From Rhizobium sp. RCAM05350 (GTDB lineage Bacteria > Pseudomonadota > Alphaproteobacteria > Rhizobiales > Rhizobiaceae): 64,000 nt of DNA. Position 1 is the first letter of the stretch. Every line of letters begins with the position of its first letter. The notes beneath the pieces are model-generated. The model did no database searches, was not told the origin of the DNA, and saw only the letters and a program-made list of their open reading frames with translations. The translations under genes were made by a program, and so were the position numbers. Positions 52,809 to 63,117 of the stretch are shown here, in pieces. The stretch covers positions 1,364,001 through 1,428,000 of the forward strand of contig CP087974.1 of assembly GCA_024426085.1 (NCBI GenBank), given 5' to 3'.

Positions 52809-53849
52809 ATGAAAGCCATGTATTACGACGCCTTCGGCAAGACGCCAGACATCCGCGTGCTGCCGGACCCGACACCGAGCGCGGACGGCGTCGTCATCAA
52901 GGTCGAGGCGACCGGGCTCTGCCGCAGTGACTGGCATGGCTGGATGGGTCACGATCCCGATATCAATCTGCCGCATGTGCCCGGCCACGAACTGGCGGGC
53001 ACTGTCGCCGCCACCGGCAAGGGCGTGCTGCGCTACAAAGTCGGCGACCGGGTGACCGTGCCCTTCGTCTCCGGCTGCGGCCGTTGCGGCGAGTGCCATT
53101 CGGGTAATCAGCAGGTCTGCGCCAACCAGTTCCAGCCGGGCTTTACCCATTGGGGCTCGTTTGCCGAATATGTCGGCATCGATTTCGCCGACCAGAACCT
53201 CGTCCATCTGCCCGAAAATCTCGACTATGCCACGGCCGCCAGCCTCGGCTGCCGGTTTGCCACCTCGTTTCGGGCCATTGTCGACCAAGGCCGGGTGCGT
53301 GGCGGCGAATGGGTGGCGGTGCATGGCTGCGGCGGCGTCGGCATCTCGGCGATCATGATCGCCACGGCGCTCGGCGCCAATGTCATCGCCATCGACATCT
53401 CCGAGACAAAACTCTCCTTCGCCCGCGAGATCGGCGCCGTCGCTACCATCGATGGCAGCGTCACCGGCGATGTGGCGGAAGCCGTGCGTGACATCACCAA
53501 GGGCGGTGCGCATGTCTCGATCGACGCACTCGGCTCGCCCGTTACCTGCTTCAATTCGATCAAGAATCTCCGCCGCCGCGGCCGCCATGTTCAGATCGGG
53601 CTGATGCTCGGCGAACATGCCAGTCCGCGGATCCCGATGTCTCAGGTGATCGGCCACGAGCTGGAAATATACGGCAGCCACGGCATGCAGGCCTGGCGCT
53701 ACGAAGCGATGATGGCGATGCTGGAGACCGGCAAGCTCAACCCGCAAAAGCTGATCGGTCGCCATATCAGCCTGGAGGAAGGGGTGCCGGCACTGATGAC
53801 GATGGACACGGCGCAAGATCTGGGTATCAGCGTCATCACGCGGTTCTGA
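52809..53849 (+). CDS. Zinc-dependent alcohol dehydrogenase (MDR family)
   Basis: 346 residues, intact. The catalytic zinc ligands are Cys in [12 protein letters not shown] and His in [14 protein letters not shown]. The structural zinc lobe is [20 protein letters not shown]. The cofactor-binding motif is [20 protein letters not shown] followed by [10 protein letters not shown], favouring NAD. ATG 52809 lies 149 bases from the divergent aminotransferase. The natural substrate is not clear. Confidence 0.94.
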   Translation: MKAMYYDAFGKTPDIRVLPDPTPSADGVVIKVEATGLCRSDWHGWMGHDPDINLPHVPGHELAGTVAATGKGVLRYKVGDRVTVPFVSGCGRCGECHSGNQQVCANQFQPGFTHWGSFAEYVGIDFADQNLVHLPENLDYATAASLGCRFATSFRAIVDQGRVRGGEWVAVHGCGGVGISAIMIATALGANVIAIDISETKLSFAREIGAVATIDGSVTGDVAEAVRDITKGGAHVSIDALGSPVTCFNSIKNLRRRGRHVQIGLMLGEHASPRIPMSQVIGHELEIYGSHGMQAWRYEAMMAMLETGKLNPQKLIGRHISLEEGVPALMTMDTAQDLGISVITRF

Positions 53850-54045
53850 GAAAAGATCTGCCCTTTGTGTCTGCGGGGACGCGTTCCGCAGACACGGTAT
53901 TTTGCCCCGCAACCAGAGAGCCGCCGCCAAGCTGCGGTATATCATCTGACGATTATATTATGCCGCCGGCAGCTTCCCTTAAGCCATGAGCGCCCTATTT
54001 CACGTCTTGCCGCGTCAAAGCGGCGTTCTTTCAGGAGTGAAATAA

Positions 54046-54213
54046 ATGGCATCATCCATGCTGATCAGTATTCTGATCACGTTTCTCGTCATCGTACTTG
54101 TTCTGTATCTCGTTGTGCGCCTGCCGATCGATGGCCGTGCCAAGCAGATTGTCCGGATCATCGTGATCATCATCGGCATTATTTCGCTTCTGAAATATCT
54201 CGCTGTCTTCTAG
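54046..54213 (+). CDS. Small two-helix membrane protein (Thivi_2564-like)
   Basis: 55 residues with AGGAGTGAAATAA upstream of ATG 54046. The sequence is two membrane helices joined by a short polar link: LISILITFLVIVLVLYLVVR, LPIDGRAKQIV, then RIIVIIIGIISLLKYLAVF. This fits a family of about 55-residue membrane proteins found in many proteobacteria, of unknown function. It is shorter than usual gene-finding cutoffs. Confidence 0.7.
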   Translation: MASSMLISILITFLVIVLVLYLVVRLPIDGRAKQIVRIIVIIIGIISLLKYLAVF

Positions 54214-54286
54214 CGCAACGGGAGAGTAATCTCCCGCCACCTGCCCTCGGGATAGCCCGTTCAGACTTGCAAAGTGAGTGCACCGA

Positions 54287-54492
54287 TTGACCAGCAAAAA
54301 TGACACCAAGACTGCCGCCAAGCCAACGCATGGCGAAGCCCGGACGAAACGTCCGCAGCGGCTTTGCACATCATTAACGCCGAACTGGTGGCGCGAAACA
54401 AGAAGACGGCAATGCTGAAAGCGCTGCGGCTTGCCCAGGAACCTGCCGAAGAAAAGCCGGTGAAGAAAGCCGCGGCCAAGAAGAAGAAATAA
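54287..54492 (+). CDS. Small Lys/Ala-rich protein, one frameshift
   Basis: About 68 residues from TTG 54287. The first part is TSKNDTKTAAKPTHGEART; after one indel near 54365 it continues ALHIINAELVARNKKTAMLK, ALRLAQEPAEEKP and ends KKAAAKKKK. The basic tail could bind nucleic acid. There is no clear ribosome site for TTG; an ATG at 54411 is also in frame. I am only moderately sure this is a gene. Confidence 0.45.
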
Positions 54493-54643
54493 GGGGCGTC
54501 ATTGCCAAATTGCCGGGAGGCGAACAGGGGCCTCACGACAACTCTCGGTGCAATCCAGATATCCCTCTGCAAAAACCTCTTCCCCAGACCCCGCTGTCGC
54601 TGATATTTTCCCGCCTCACGGCAACGGAATCACGAGGCGATCC

Positions 54644-55213
54644 ATGGCACTGGCGGCGGAAAGGCAGGAGAAGCAGGCGGATGAGCTCTATGCGCCCTTG
54701 CTTGACACCAATGCGAGGCATCCGAATGGCTGGCCGATCCGGCTCATCGTCGCCTCGCAGACCGAAGCGCGGCACAACAAGCCGTCTGGGCGCCAAGCCA
54801 TCTGATTTCGATCCGGGCGCCGGGGACAAAACTTCTGTCAATGATCGAGCTACCGGCGGATCGGCATCTGGAATTGCTGTTTGGCGATGTCACCGATCCG
54901 GACGAAGCGGATGCGGCGAAGCTCTCCCATATCGAGCAGGCTTTTGCTTTTGTCGACGGCCTGCCGCAGGACGCGCATGTGTTGATCCACTGCCTGCGCG
55001 GCATCGGCCGCTCGGACGGCGCTGACGCTCGGCGTCCTCGCCCGCTATATGGAACCTGAGGATGCCGCGGCGGCGCTGCATGGGCTCAGGCCGGAAGCCA
55101 AACCGAACCGGCATGTGACCGGGCTCTGCGACAGCGCACTCAGTCTCAAGGGGCGCCTGGCCAAGCAGGCGCTGCGTTTTCCCGCCAAGGTCTGGAAACC
55201 AGCGAAGAGTTGA
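54644..55213 (+). CDS. Tyrosine-phosphatase-superfamily protein, frameshifted
   Basis: About 190 residues. The CX5R phosphatase motif is AHVLIHCLRGIGRS, the catalytic Cys and Arg. Upstream are SHLISIRAPGTKLLSMIELP and LELLFGDVTDPDEADAAKLS; after a break the chain ends ALTLGVLARYMEPEDAAAAL and RPEAKPNRHVTGLCD. Breaks are near 54772 (two extra bases in a CG run) and 55016 (one extra G). The start is uncertain; ATG 54644 is the first with a GAGG site. Confidence 0.68.
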
Positions 55214-55413
55214 TGCGGATTGCGCCGAGAAACATTGTGCGGCGCACAAATCTTTGACATGATCCCGGTAGAGAACCGTATTCAAGCGGCAATCGCAGGA
55301 TGCCCTCACCTCGGAACTGGCGAGCGGCGGAATAACGCGATCAATCAAGGCACTGCCACTTCTATCTGGTGTATTGAAGGAGAGCGGTGCCAAGGGAATG
55401 ACGGGAGAGTTCG

Positions 55414-56063
55414 ATGTCTCATGCGGCCTATGTGTTCGATGCCTATGGCACGCTGTTCGACGTGCACGCGGCCGTGCGCAGGCATGCGGGCGCGATGGGG
55501 CCTGACGGCCAGGCCTTTTCCGATCTCTGGCGGGCAAAGCAGCTCGAATATTCCTGGATCCGGACGCTGATGGGCGCCTATACCGATTTCTGGGCGCTGA
55601 CCGAGCAATCGCTGGATTACGCCTTTGCGCGGTTTCCCTCCGCCGACAAAAGCTCAAGGCAGCCCTGCTGGACGCCTACTGGCATCTCGACTGCTATCCG
55701 GAAGTCCCCAGCGTGCTCAAGCACCTGAAGGATCGTGGCGCCCGCATCGCCATCCTGTCGAACGGCACGCCGCAGATGCTGCAATCAGCGGTGAAAAAGG
55801 CCGGGCTCGATCTGATCATCGACGATATCTTTTCGGTCGAGACGATCAAAGCCTTCAAGACCGCGCCTGCGGTCTACGATATGGTGACGACCACCTACCG
55901 GCTCTATCCCGACGCCGTCTCCTTCCAGTCGTCCAATCGGTGGGACATTGCCGGCGCCACCAAATTCGGCTTCCGCACCGTCTGGATCAACCGGGCCAAC
56001 ATGCCCGACGAATATGCTGATTTCGGTCCGTCGCTGATCCTGCCGTCGCTGGAAAGCCTCTAG
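55414..56063 (+). CDS. Haloacid dehalogenase type II (HAD superfamily), one frameshift
   Basis: About 216 residues. The nucleophile Asp is in [19 protein letters not shown], then [17 protein letters not shown], Lys in [16 protein letters not shown] and [19 protein letters not shown]. These match L-2-haloacid dehalogenases, which remove a halogen from 2-haloacids. A lost A in an A run near 55651 breaks the frame. ATG 55414 is preceded by GGGAGAG. Confidence 0.9.
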
Positions 56064-56145
56064 GGTATTTTTGTTTTTACGCATTTCCGGACGCAAAACC
56101 GCTCCGCACTTTTGCTGGAACTGCTCCAACACCTGAAGGACATCC

Positions 56146-56920
56146 AATGTCTTGGTCTGCCGAACAATATATGAAATTCGAGGACGAGCGCACACGGCCG
56201 GCCTGCGACCTGCTCGACCAGATCCCCAATCTGCCGGATGGCGCGCTCTACGATCTCGGTTGTGGACCCGGCAATCTCGACGGAGCTGATCCACGACCGG
56301 TTCCCCGCCTATATGCTGACCGGCGTCGACAGCGACGAAAACATGCTCCTTGCGGCCCTGCAAGCGCATGACGCATACGCGGTTCGAAAAGGGCGACCTG
56401 ACGCAATGGACGCCGCCGAAGCCGGCCGTGCTGTTTTTTGCCAATGCCGTGTTTCAATGGTTGCCGGATCACCTGGCCACGATCGAGCGACTGATGGGCG
56501 AGCTGATCCCCGGCGGTACGATTGCCGTGCAGATGCCGGACAATCTTGACGAGCCGTCGCATGCCTCGATGCGGGAACTGGCGGAAGACCCACGTTTCTC
56601 CCAATATTTTCCAAATGGCGGTCAGCGCCGCGCCGCCCTGCCCGCACCGTCCGTCTATCTCGACCGGCTGGAAGCGAAATGCATCAAGATCGATGTCTGG
56701 CACACGATCTACTATCACCGGCTGGCAAATGCCGAAGCCATCGTCGAATGGGTCAAGGGCACCGGCCTTCGTCCTTATCTCGATGCACTGCCGGCTGATG
56801 CGCGAGAGGCCTATCTGGCGGCTTACCTCCGGCGCATCCATGAGGCTTATCCGCCGCTTGCGGACAGGGCGCGTTATGCTGAAATTCCCGCGCCTGTTCG
56901 TGGTGGCGGTCAAGCGTTAG
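56146..56920 (+). CDS. tam: Trans-aconitate 2-methyltransferase, frameshifted
   Basis: About 258 residues. SAM binding is shown by [12 protein letters not shown], then [60 protein letters not shown] and [20 protein letters not shown] match Tam. Breaks are near 56280, a two-base loss near 56360 and an A inserted into CG at 56866, after which the end is [15 protein letters not shown]. It methylates trans-aconitate in the cytosol. Confidence 0.92.
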
Positions 56921-56942
56921 CTATCGACCGCCCACCGGTACC

Positions 56943-58196
56943 CTACGGCTTTTTCATCAGATGTTCGGCAACCGCCTCGAAGGCCGGCAGCGTCGTCGGG
57001 TCGTTGGCGGCATTGCCGGCTGTCGGGTGCGAGGAGAAGCGGGCTATGACCATGCGCGTTGTGCGGCACCCACCACATGCCGCGATAGCTCCAGCCCGGA
57101 AGATTGGCATAGCCCGCCTTCTCGAATACCGCCTTGTCGCCACCACCGCGAATGCTCTTGATCGCCGCTTCCGGCACCAGCCGTTCGCCGTTGATCACAC
57201 CGTCGTCAAGCAGAAGCTGGCCGATCCGGGCCACGTCGCGCAAGCCCGCGTTCAATCCACCGCCGGCAAAGGGCGTGCCGATCGCGACGGTGTAATAGGC
57301 ATCCTGCTCGGCGCCCATCCGGCTCCAGATGCGCTCCGACAGGAGATCGGCGACCGACTGCCGCTGACGCGCGCAATGATCCAGCCCAGCGCATCGGTGT
57401 TGATCGTCTTGTAGCCGAAGGCAACGCCGTGTTCGCCCTGTTTGGCAACGGTCTGCAGATACTCGAAATAGCTCTTCGGCCCTTTGTAGTCGGCCGGTTT
57501 CGGCAGGGGATTTCCGGCGGCAGAATAGGTCCGACATCGGCACCGGGATCGGCGTAATCCTCGCTGTAGCGCAGTCCGGTGGTCATATCGAGCACCTGGC
57601 GTACCGTTGCATCGCCAAACGCGCTGGCCGACAGTTCCGGCACGATCGTCGCGACCTTTGCCGTTTCATCGAGCTTGCCACGGCCACCAGCATTTCGCCC
57701 ATCAGTCCGGTCAGCGATTTCGTCACCGACATCGCCCCATGCTGGTCGGCCTCATCAAGGCAGCCGGAATAGCGCTCGTAGACGACCTTGCCCTTGTGAA
57801 GAACGACGATGCCATCGGTGTAGTTCGCAGACAGTGACTGCGCCCATGTCATCGGCGCCGCTGCGCCCGTCGGCGTGAAGGTCAATCCGTCAATCGGCGG
57901 CGTCGATCTCGCGCGCCAAAGGCTTCGGCGCACCAAGGCCGCAGGCTGACGCCGACGGTCGGCATCAGCTGGCGAAAATGGCAGACGGTCCAGCGCATCT
58001 TGGGGAAGCTGAAATAGTCGGGATCGGAAAAACGGATGATCTTGTCGGCTGGTGGCGGCGCGCCGAGCATCCAGCCAAGTGACTTCGGATCGGACTGTTC
58101 TGCCGTCATCGCTGCTCCCTGTGCATAGCTAGAGACCGGCATCGACAGGGTGGCAAGCGCGATTGCGGTGCTGATCTTAAAAATTGACGACCACAT
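56943..58196 (-). CDS. Secreted serine hydrolase (class C beta-lactamase-like), several frameshifts
   Basis: About 417 residues. After a signal peptide (KISTAIALATLSMPVSSYAQ) come DKIIRFSDPDYFSFPKMRWT, GIVVLHKGKVVYERYSGCL and the SxxK motif in HGAMSVTKSLTGLMGEML. Later QVLDMTTGLRYSEDYADP and SVADLLSERIWSRMGAEQDA fit 6-aminohexanoate-dimer hydrolase and esterase-type members. At least five frameshifts are present, so exact residues are uncertain. Its start overlaps the end of the upstream small secreted protein gene by 20 bases. Confidence 0.82.
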
Positions 58197-58653
58197 TGAT
58201 GAAGCCTCCCTTCCAGTTCGGTGCCTTTTTACCAACCATCGAATCCAGCCCCGCGCCCGGAAACGACACGCTGAACCAGGCGGTGAGGTAGGTATTGGCA
58301 TTCACGACGCGATTGCATTCGAGGTAGACGTCGTCGGTGAGGTGTTTTTTGGTGACGCCGGCGACCGGATTGGGAACGCCATTGGCAAGCTCGATGCGGG
58401 TGCCCTGACCAAATCCGCATCGGGGGGCGAAGATATCGGCATAGTTCCAGAACAGGTTCTGCTCGGCCACGGCATTGATGCCGACCTGCAAATGCGCTCG
58501 CAGCAGGAAACCATCCTGATCGATCAACAGCATCGGGTCTTCGGCAAGGCCGATATTCGGAAGCAACAGCGCTGCCGCGGTGACGGCTATGCTGATACGT
58601 CCGGCATGGCGGCAATGTCGTCTCTGGCGCTTGCCCATCCGGGAATGCGTCAT
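58177..58653 (-). CDS. Secreted hypothetical protein upstream of the serine hydrolase
   Basis: 158 residues, intact. A signal peptide (ISIAVTAAALLLPNIGLA, cleaved before EDP) is followed by LLRAHLQVGINAVAEQNLFW, ADIFAPRCGFGQGT, VTKKHLTDDVYLECNRVVNA and WFSVSFPGAGLDSMVGKKAP, ending FINVVVNF. Two Cys residues may pair. It overlaps the serine hydrolase start, so they are probably co-translated. I do not recognise the family. Confidence 0.7.
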   Translation of the reverse strand: MTHSRMGKRQRRHCRHAGRISIAVTAAALLLPNIGLAEDPMLLIDQDGFLLRAHLQVGINAVAEQNLFWNYADIFAPRCGFGQGTRIELANGVPNPVAGVTKKHLTDDVYLECNRVVNANTYLTAWFSVSFPGAGLDSMVGKKAPNWKGGFINVVVNF

Positions 58654-58918
58654 CCTATGCCGTCACTCCTACAGGATGGGGCCGGTCGCCTGTTGGTCAG
58701 GAACCGCACCGTCCACCTCATCGCGAGTTCGCGCCGCCATCGGTTTTCAACCCGTATCACACTCTGCCTACCCGATTCCCGATCGACTTGCGCGGCACGA
58801 TGACGCGTTCGGCACAAATTGCAGTCCAACAAGAAAAACAGCCCTCTAGCGCACCGCGCCGGTTCAGGGCATCCTGTGACAACAGAGAATTGAGCTTATG
58901 GCAGTTGGAGGACCGCCC

Positions 58919-60879
58919 ATGCGCTGCTTTACTGTACTTGGACCGTCGCAGACCGGAAAATCGACAATCGTGGAAAAGCTCGGCTCGCTGGAGGGGACAC
59001 CGAGAAAATCCATTTCTCCCTACGGAGTGAACCTCACCGAATTCACTTTTGGCAACGAAGCCTGGTGCGCTGGATACGCCGGGGCTGAACGAGGCGCTTG
59101 CCCATGCGCAGCATGCGCTGCTGGCCAGCGATGCCTGCATTCTCTGTGTTTCGCCAGCGCCGGAAGAGGCCGTACTCGCCGCCCCCTATCTCAGGATGAT
59201 CGAAGCATCGGGAACGCCCTGCATCCTCTTCGTCAACCGGATGGACGAGCCGAGGGGCAGGCTTAGAGACGTGATCGCAGCCCTTCAGGATTACGCCAGT
59301 CACACGCTGTTGCTGCGCCGGATCCCGATCCGCGAGGGCGACCGGATCGTCGGCAGCTGCGACCTGATTTCCGAACGGGCCTGGCGCTACCGCGAAGGCC
59401 AGACCTCGGCGCTGATCGCCATTCCCGAAAGGACCTCCGAGCGGGAGCACGAGGCCCGCACCGAACTTTTGGAACATCTGTCCGAATTCGACGACTGGCT
59501 GCTGGAAGAACTGATCGAAGACCGCGAACCGCCGAGCGACGCGCTCTATGCGATCTCGACACGGGTGCTTCGGGAAAACAGGATCATTCCGGTGCTGATC
59601 GGGTCGGCCAGCCATGGCAACGGCATGATGCGGCTGATGAAGGCGCTGCGTCATGAGGCGCCGCCCGTGGATGCGCTACGAGAACGTCTTGCAGAGGCTG
59701 GCAATGTCGACAAGGTAAAACTCAAGGCCGTCAGCTTTCACGCCTACCATCGGCAGAACATCGGCAAGACTGTGCTGGTCCGGGCGCTTGGTGATGGGCT
59801 GAAACAAGGAGCTGCGCTGGGCGGCTCCGGACTGGGCGCCGTGCAGGATCCGGCAAACGGCAAGGGCAATGCGGCGTTTATCCCGGTATCCGGCGATCTC
59901 TTCGCCACTGTCAAATCCGACCACCTGTCTGTGCCGGCGCTTCTGACGACCGACGCGGCGACCGCACCGCCGGAATGGACTGAAGCACCGACGCCGATGC
60001 TGGAAAGGATCCTGGTGCCGGGCAGCGAGCGCGACGAAAACAAGCTCTCCGAAACGCTGGCCAAGCTGTCCGAGACGGATCGCAGTCTCAAAATCCTGCA
60101 GGAGGAAGGAACCGGTGCCCAGATGGTCTGCGCCCAGGGGCCGGTGCATCTGCGCGATCTGTTGCGCACGCTTTCCGATGTCTTTCACGTGACGGCGACC
60201 GACCGCACGCCAACGCCCGTCTACCGCGAAACGATCTCAAAGCCGGCCGAGGTCCACTACCGGCACCGCAAGCAGACCGGCGGAGCCGGGCAGTTTGCGG
60301 ATGTAAAACTGACCATCCATCCCAACGGCCGTGGCCAGGGTTTTTCCTTCGGTGAAACCGTCAAGGGCGGTGTCGTTCCCCGCAACTATATCCCAGCCGT
60401 GGAGGCCGGAGCACGCGAGGCGATGGAGAAAGGCCCGCTTGGCTTTGCCGTCATCGATGTGGCCGTGACGCTAACCGACGGCCAGCACCATGCCGTCGAC
60501 AGTTCCGAACATGCGTTCCGCTCGGCCTCGAAAATGGGCGTGCGGCAGGCGCTGTCGGAGGGAGCGGCTGTCTTGATGCAGCCGGTTTTCCGCAGCGAGA
60601 TCCACATTCCTTCGGTCTATTCCGGCAATCTGGTGCAGATCGTCTCGTCGCTGAAGGGCCAGGTGCTCGGCTTCGACTGGGATGAAACAGCCAAGGGCTG
60701 GGATATTTTTTCGCGCCCTTGTTCCGGGCGGGGCGCTTGACGATCTGGCCCGGGCGCTGCGCTCTGCCACCCAAGGCATCGGCTATTTCTCCAAGACCTT
60801 CGACCATTTCGAAGAACTCTACGGCAAGGAGGCGGATGCAATCGTGCGGGCACATGGGACGCAGCGCGCCGAACACTGA
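58919..60879 (+). CDS. Elongation factor G-like GTPase, two frameshifts
   Basis: About 653 residues of an EF-G-type protein, shorter than standard EF-G of about 700 and diverged. The P-loop is VLGPSQTGKSTIVEKL; DTPG follows in LDTPGLNEALAHAQ; G4 is FVNRMDE; domain III to V parts include YRHRKQTGGAGQFADVKLTI, HAFRSASKMGVRQALSEGAA and QVLGFDWDETAKGWDIF. The lost CG near 59067 and an extra T near 60712 shift the frame. ATG 58919 has GGAGG eight bases upstream. It is probably a second EF-G-like factor, not the main one. Confidence 0.88.
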
Positions 60880-60890
60880 GACGGCCAAGC

Positions 60891-61490
60891 CTAGGGCTTG
60901 CCGCGGCGCGGATGTATGGTTTCGCCACGGGCAAGCATGGCGACCAGCCTCTCGATCATGCGTTCGCGTGTTTCCGGTTTCGTCGCGGTGTGGACGCGAT
61001 AAAGAACGGCGTAGCGGTTGGCGCTGTCCAGTGTGTTGAACAGGAATTTTGCAGATTCGTTGCCGTCGAGAGCTTGCTGCAGGTCGGCCGGCACGGTGAT
61101 GGTGCTTTGGGATTGATAAGCAACCTCCCACCGCCCATCCGCCTTGGCCCGTTCGATTTCCACAAGGCCGGCCGGACGCATGCGGCCCGCCACGATCAGC
61201 GCTTCCACCCGTTTGCAATTGACCGCCGACCACTTGCTTTTCGGCCGCCGTGGCGTGAACCGGATCAGCCAGTAATTCTCGTCGAAAGGTTTGAGTTGGC
61301 CGTCGATCCAGCCATGGCAAAGGGCTGCATCGATCGCATCCGGTTTGGAGACCGTCGGCACGCCTGATGCCTTCTTGGCAAATTTCACCCACAGCCCGTT
61401 TGCCGACAGAGGCTGGCTGGCGAGCCAGCTCTCCCATTCGGCGGCATCTGCGAAAGCCAGTGTCGGCAGCTCGGGTTGATCCTTGGCCAT
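60891..61490 (-). CDS. YdeI/OmpD-associated family protein
   Basis: 199 residues, intact. The family segments are FADAAEWESWLASQPLSANG, LWVKFAKKASGVPTVSKPDA and DAALCHGWIDGQLKPFDENY, followed by RFTPRRPKSKWSAVNCKRVE. YdeI proteins are DUF1801/DUF1905-related, cytosolic, and linked to antimicrobial peptide tolerance in some bacteria. It ends at 60891, 11 bases from the EF-G-like stop. Confidence 0.88.
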   Translation of the reverse strand: MAKDQPELPTLAFADAAEWESWLASQPLSANGLWVKFAKKASGVPTVSKPDAIDAALCHGWIDGQLKPFDENYWLIRFTPRRPKSKWSAVNCKRVEALIVAGRMRPAGLVEIERAKADGRWEVAYQSQSTITVPADLQQALDGNESAKFLFNTLDSANRYAVLYRVHTATKPETRERMIERLVAMLARGETIHPRRGKP

Positions 61491-61505
61491 GACGGGTCTC
61501 TCCTC

Positions 61506-62222
61506 TCAGCGGGCCTGCGGCCCCAAAGTCTGGTGATGAATGGACCTGATTTCCTCGGCGACGAGGTGTTGCAGGCGCCAGAGATTGCGGTCGTGAATGC
61601 CGAAATCCTCCAGATGGGAGACCGTGTTGTAGAGATATTCGGCGCAGGAACCGAGGTGGCCGCAGGCCCGCGCCAGGGTGATTGCGACCTGATCCAGAGG
61701 CTGCCTGGACCGGATCCGTTCACCGGTCGCCCCTACCCAGAACCCCAGAGCCCGGCAAGGGCCGCTCTCGGACTTGACCGGCAGCCACCGGACGACATCG
61801 ATATTTTCAGAAGGCACTGACTTCACGACGCAGCATACGTTCGATCTGCGCGGCACGATTGTCGTCCGGCAGCCGGTAGATGACGCCATCGCACCGGCCG
61901 CCGCGCTCGAGCGCCATCATCAATCCGGGCTGATCATGCGATCCGCGCCAGCGGTTGATATGCAGGCAGAAGGAGCGGTGCCAGCCGAATGCCGTCGCCC
62001 GCTGCCGGTCGATCGCCTCGAATTCCGGCTTCCAGATCAGCGAGCCATAGGCAAACACCCAAAGCGGCTCCCCGTGGCTCCCCGCTCAAGCGCTGCCGCA
62101 AGTTCCCTGTACTGTTCATCGCTGATTGCGGTCCATCGTCCGTCCGGGCCTTGGTCGGCCAAATCGCGATGGCAGAGCGCCACCAGATCAGGCGTCAGGG
62201 ACATTGTTCTTGGCTTAGGCAT
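61506..62222 (-). CDS. chaC: Gamma-glutamylcyclotransferase ChaC family, two frameshifts
   Basis: About 238 residues. The N-terminal part reads LTPDLVALCHRDLADQGPDG, then VFAYGSLIWKPEFEAIDRQR with the YGS substrate loop, RSFCLHINRWRGSHDQPGLM and ALERGGRCDGVIYRLPDD. ChaC splits glutathione to oxoproline and Cys-Gly. A break near 62065 and an A inserted in CG at 61809 shift the frame. It lies 15 bases upstream of ydeI on the same strand. Confidence 0.88.
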
Positions 62223-62430
62223 CGGTATCTCGTCTCGGCAGGACAGGGTCAAAGGAAAGCATGTGGGGCCTGCTTGCCCAAACTGCCAGAGCGAACTCAC
62301 CAGTCAAGCGGTTCGGCCGCCACCCGATACCTGCATTTTCCCTGTGGTTCCGTTTGGCTTTACAGCGTTTGGAGTTCGCACAAGCAATCCGGTTCGGCCA
62401 CCTGCCGAACGCACACATTCTCGGACGTGA

Positions 62431-63049
62431 TTACGCTGGCCGATAAATCTGCGCCACCGCGCCTCCCGGAAAGGCTGTTGCGCTGATCAGTTTGAGGCGC
62501 CTTGGCGGGGCGACGTCAGAGAAGATCGGCACGCCCTTTCCGAGGACGACCGGAGCACCAGCAGGGCGTATTGATCGACCAGCCCCTGGGCGATGAGACT
62601 GCGCGGGAATGCGCCGCCGCCGTGGGCGATAATCGGTTTGCCGTCGTGGGTCTTCAACCCGGCGATTTCGTCAGCCAGATCGCCGCTGGCCACATAGGCC
62701 TCACCCCAGCTTTCCGCGCCGGGCTGTAGCTGTCCGGATTGCGTGTTTCCAGCGCTGGCCTCCCCTTGGTCGTTCCAACCGTCTTCAGGACTGCTGGCCC
62801 TTGTTTTGAGAAGACGGCCTTGGGTATCCGATTCATCGGCGGCGCGAATACCCCGGTGGAGGTCGGCCAAAAGCCGGCCATGTCCCGAAAGGTGCGGCTG
62901 CCCATGATGTGCAGGCTGGCGTTCGACACGGTTTCCACAGACCAGGCAATAGCCTCCTGGTCGCCGCTGAACATCCATTCGACTTCGCCCGCAGGCCCGG
63001 CGACAAATCCGTCGAGCGACATGGACATCTTCAGGATCAACCCTCTCAT
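62431..63049 (-). CDS. Dihydrofolate reductase-like RibD C-terminal family protein, two frameshifts
   Basis: About 205 residues. It begins LILKMSMSLDGFVAGPAGEV, with HIMGSRTFRDMAGFWPTSTG as the NADPH-binding segment and GLKTHDGKPIIAHGGGAF in the second half. After a lost C near 62553 it continues VVLGKGVPIFSDVAPPRRLK and ends GAVAQIYRPA at 62431. Such proteins are NADPH reductases of unknown substrate. The LysR gene lies upstream on the same strand. Confidence 0.85.
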
Positions 63050-63117
63050 CGTTTTCTCCTCGTGCTGGTTCCGCCCAAACGCAGGCTAGACCAATCGGCT
63101 GCAACTACACCCGCCTA

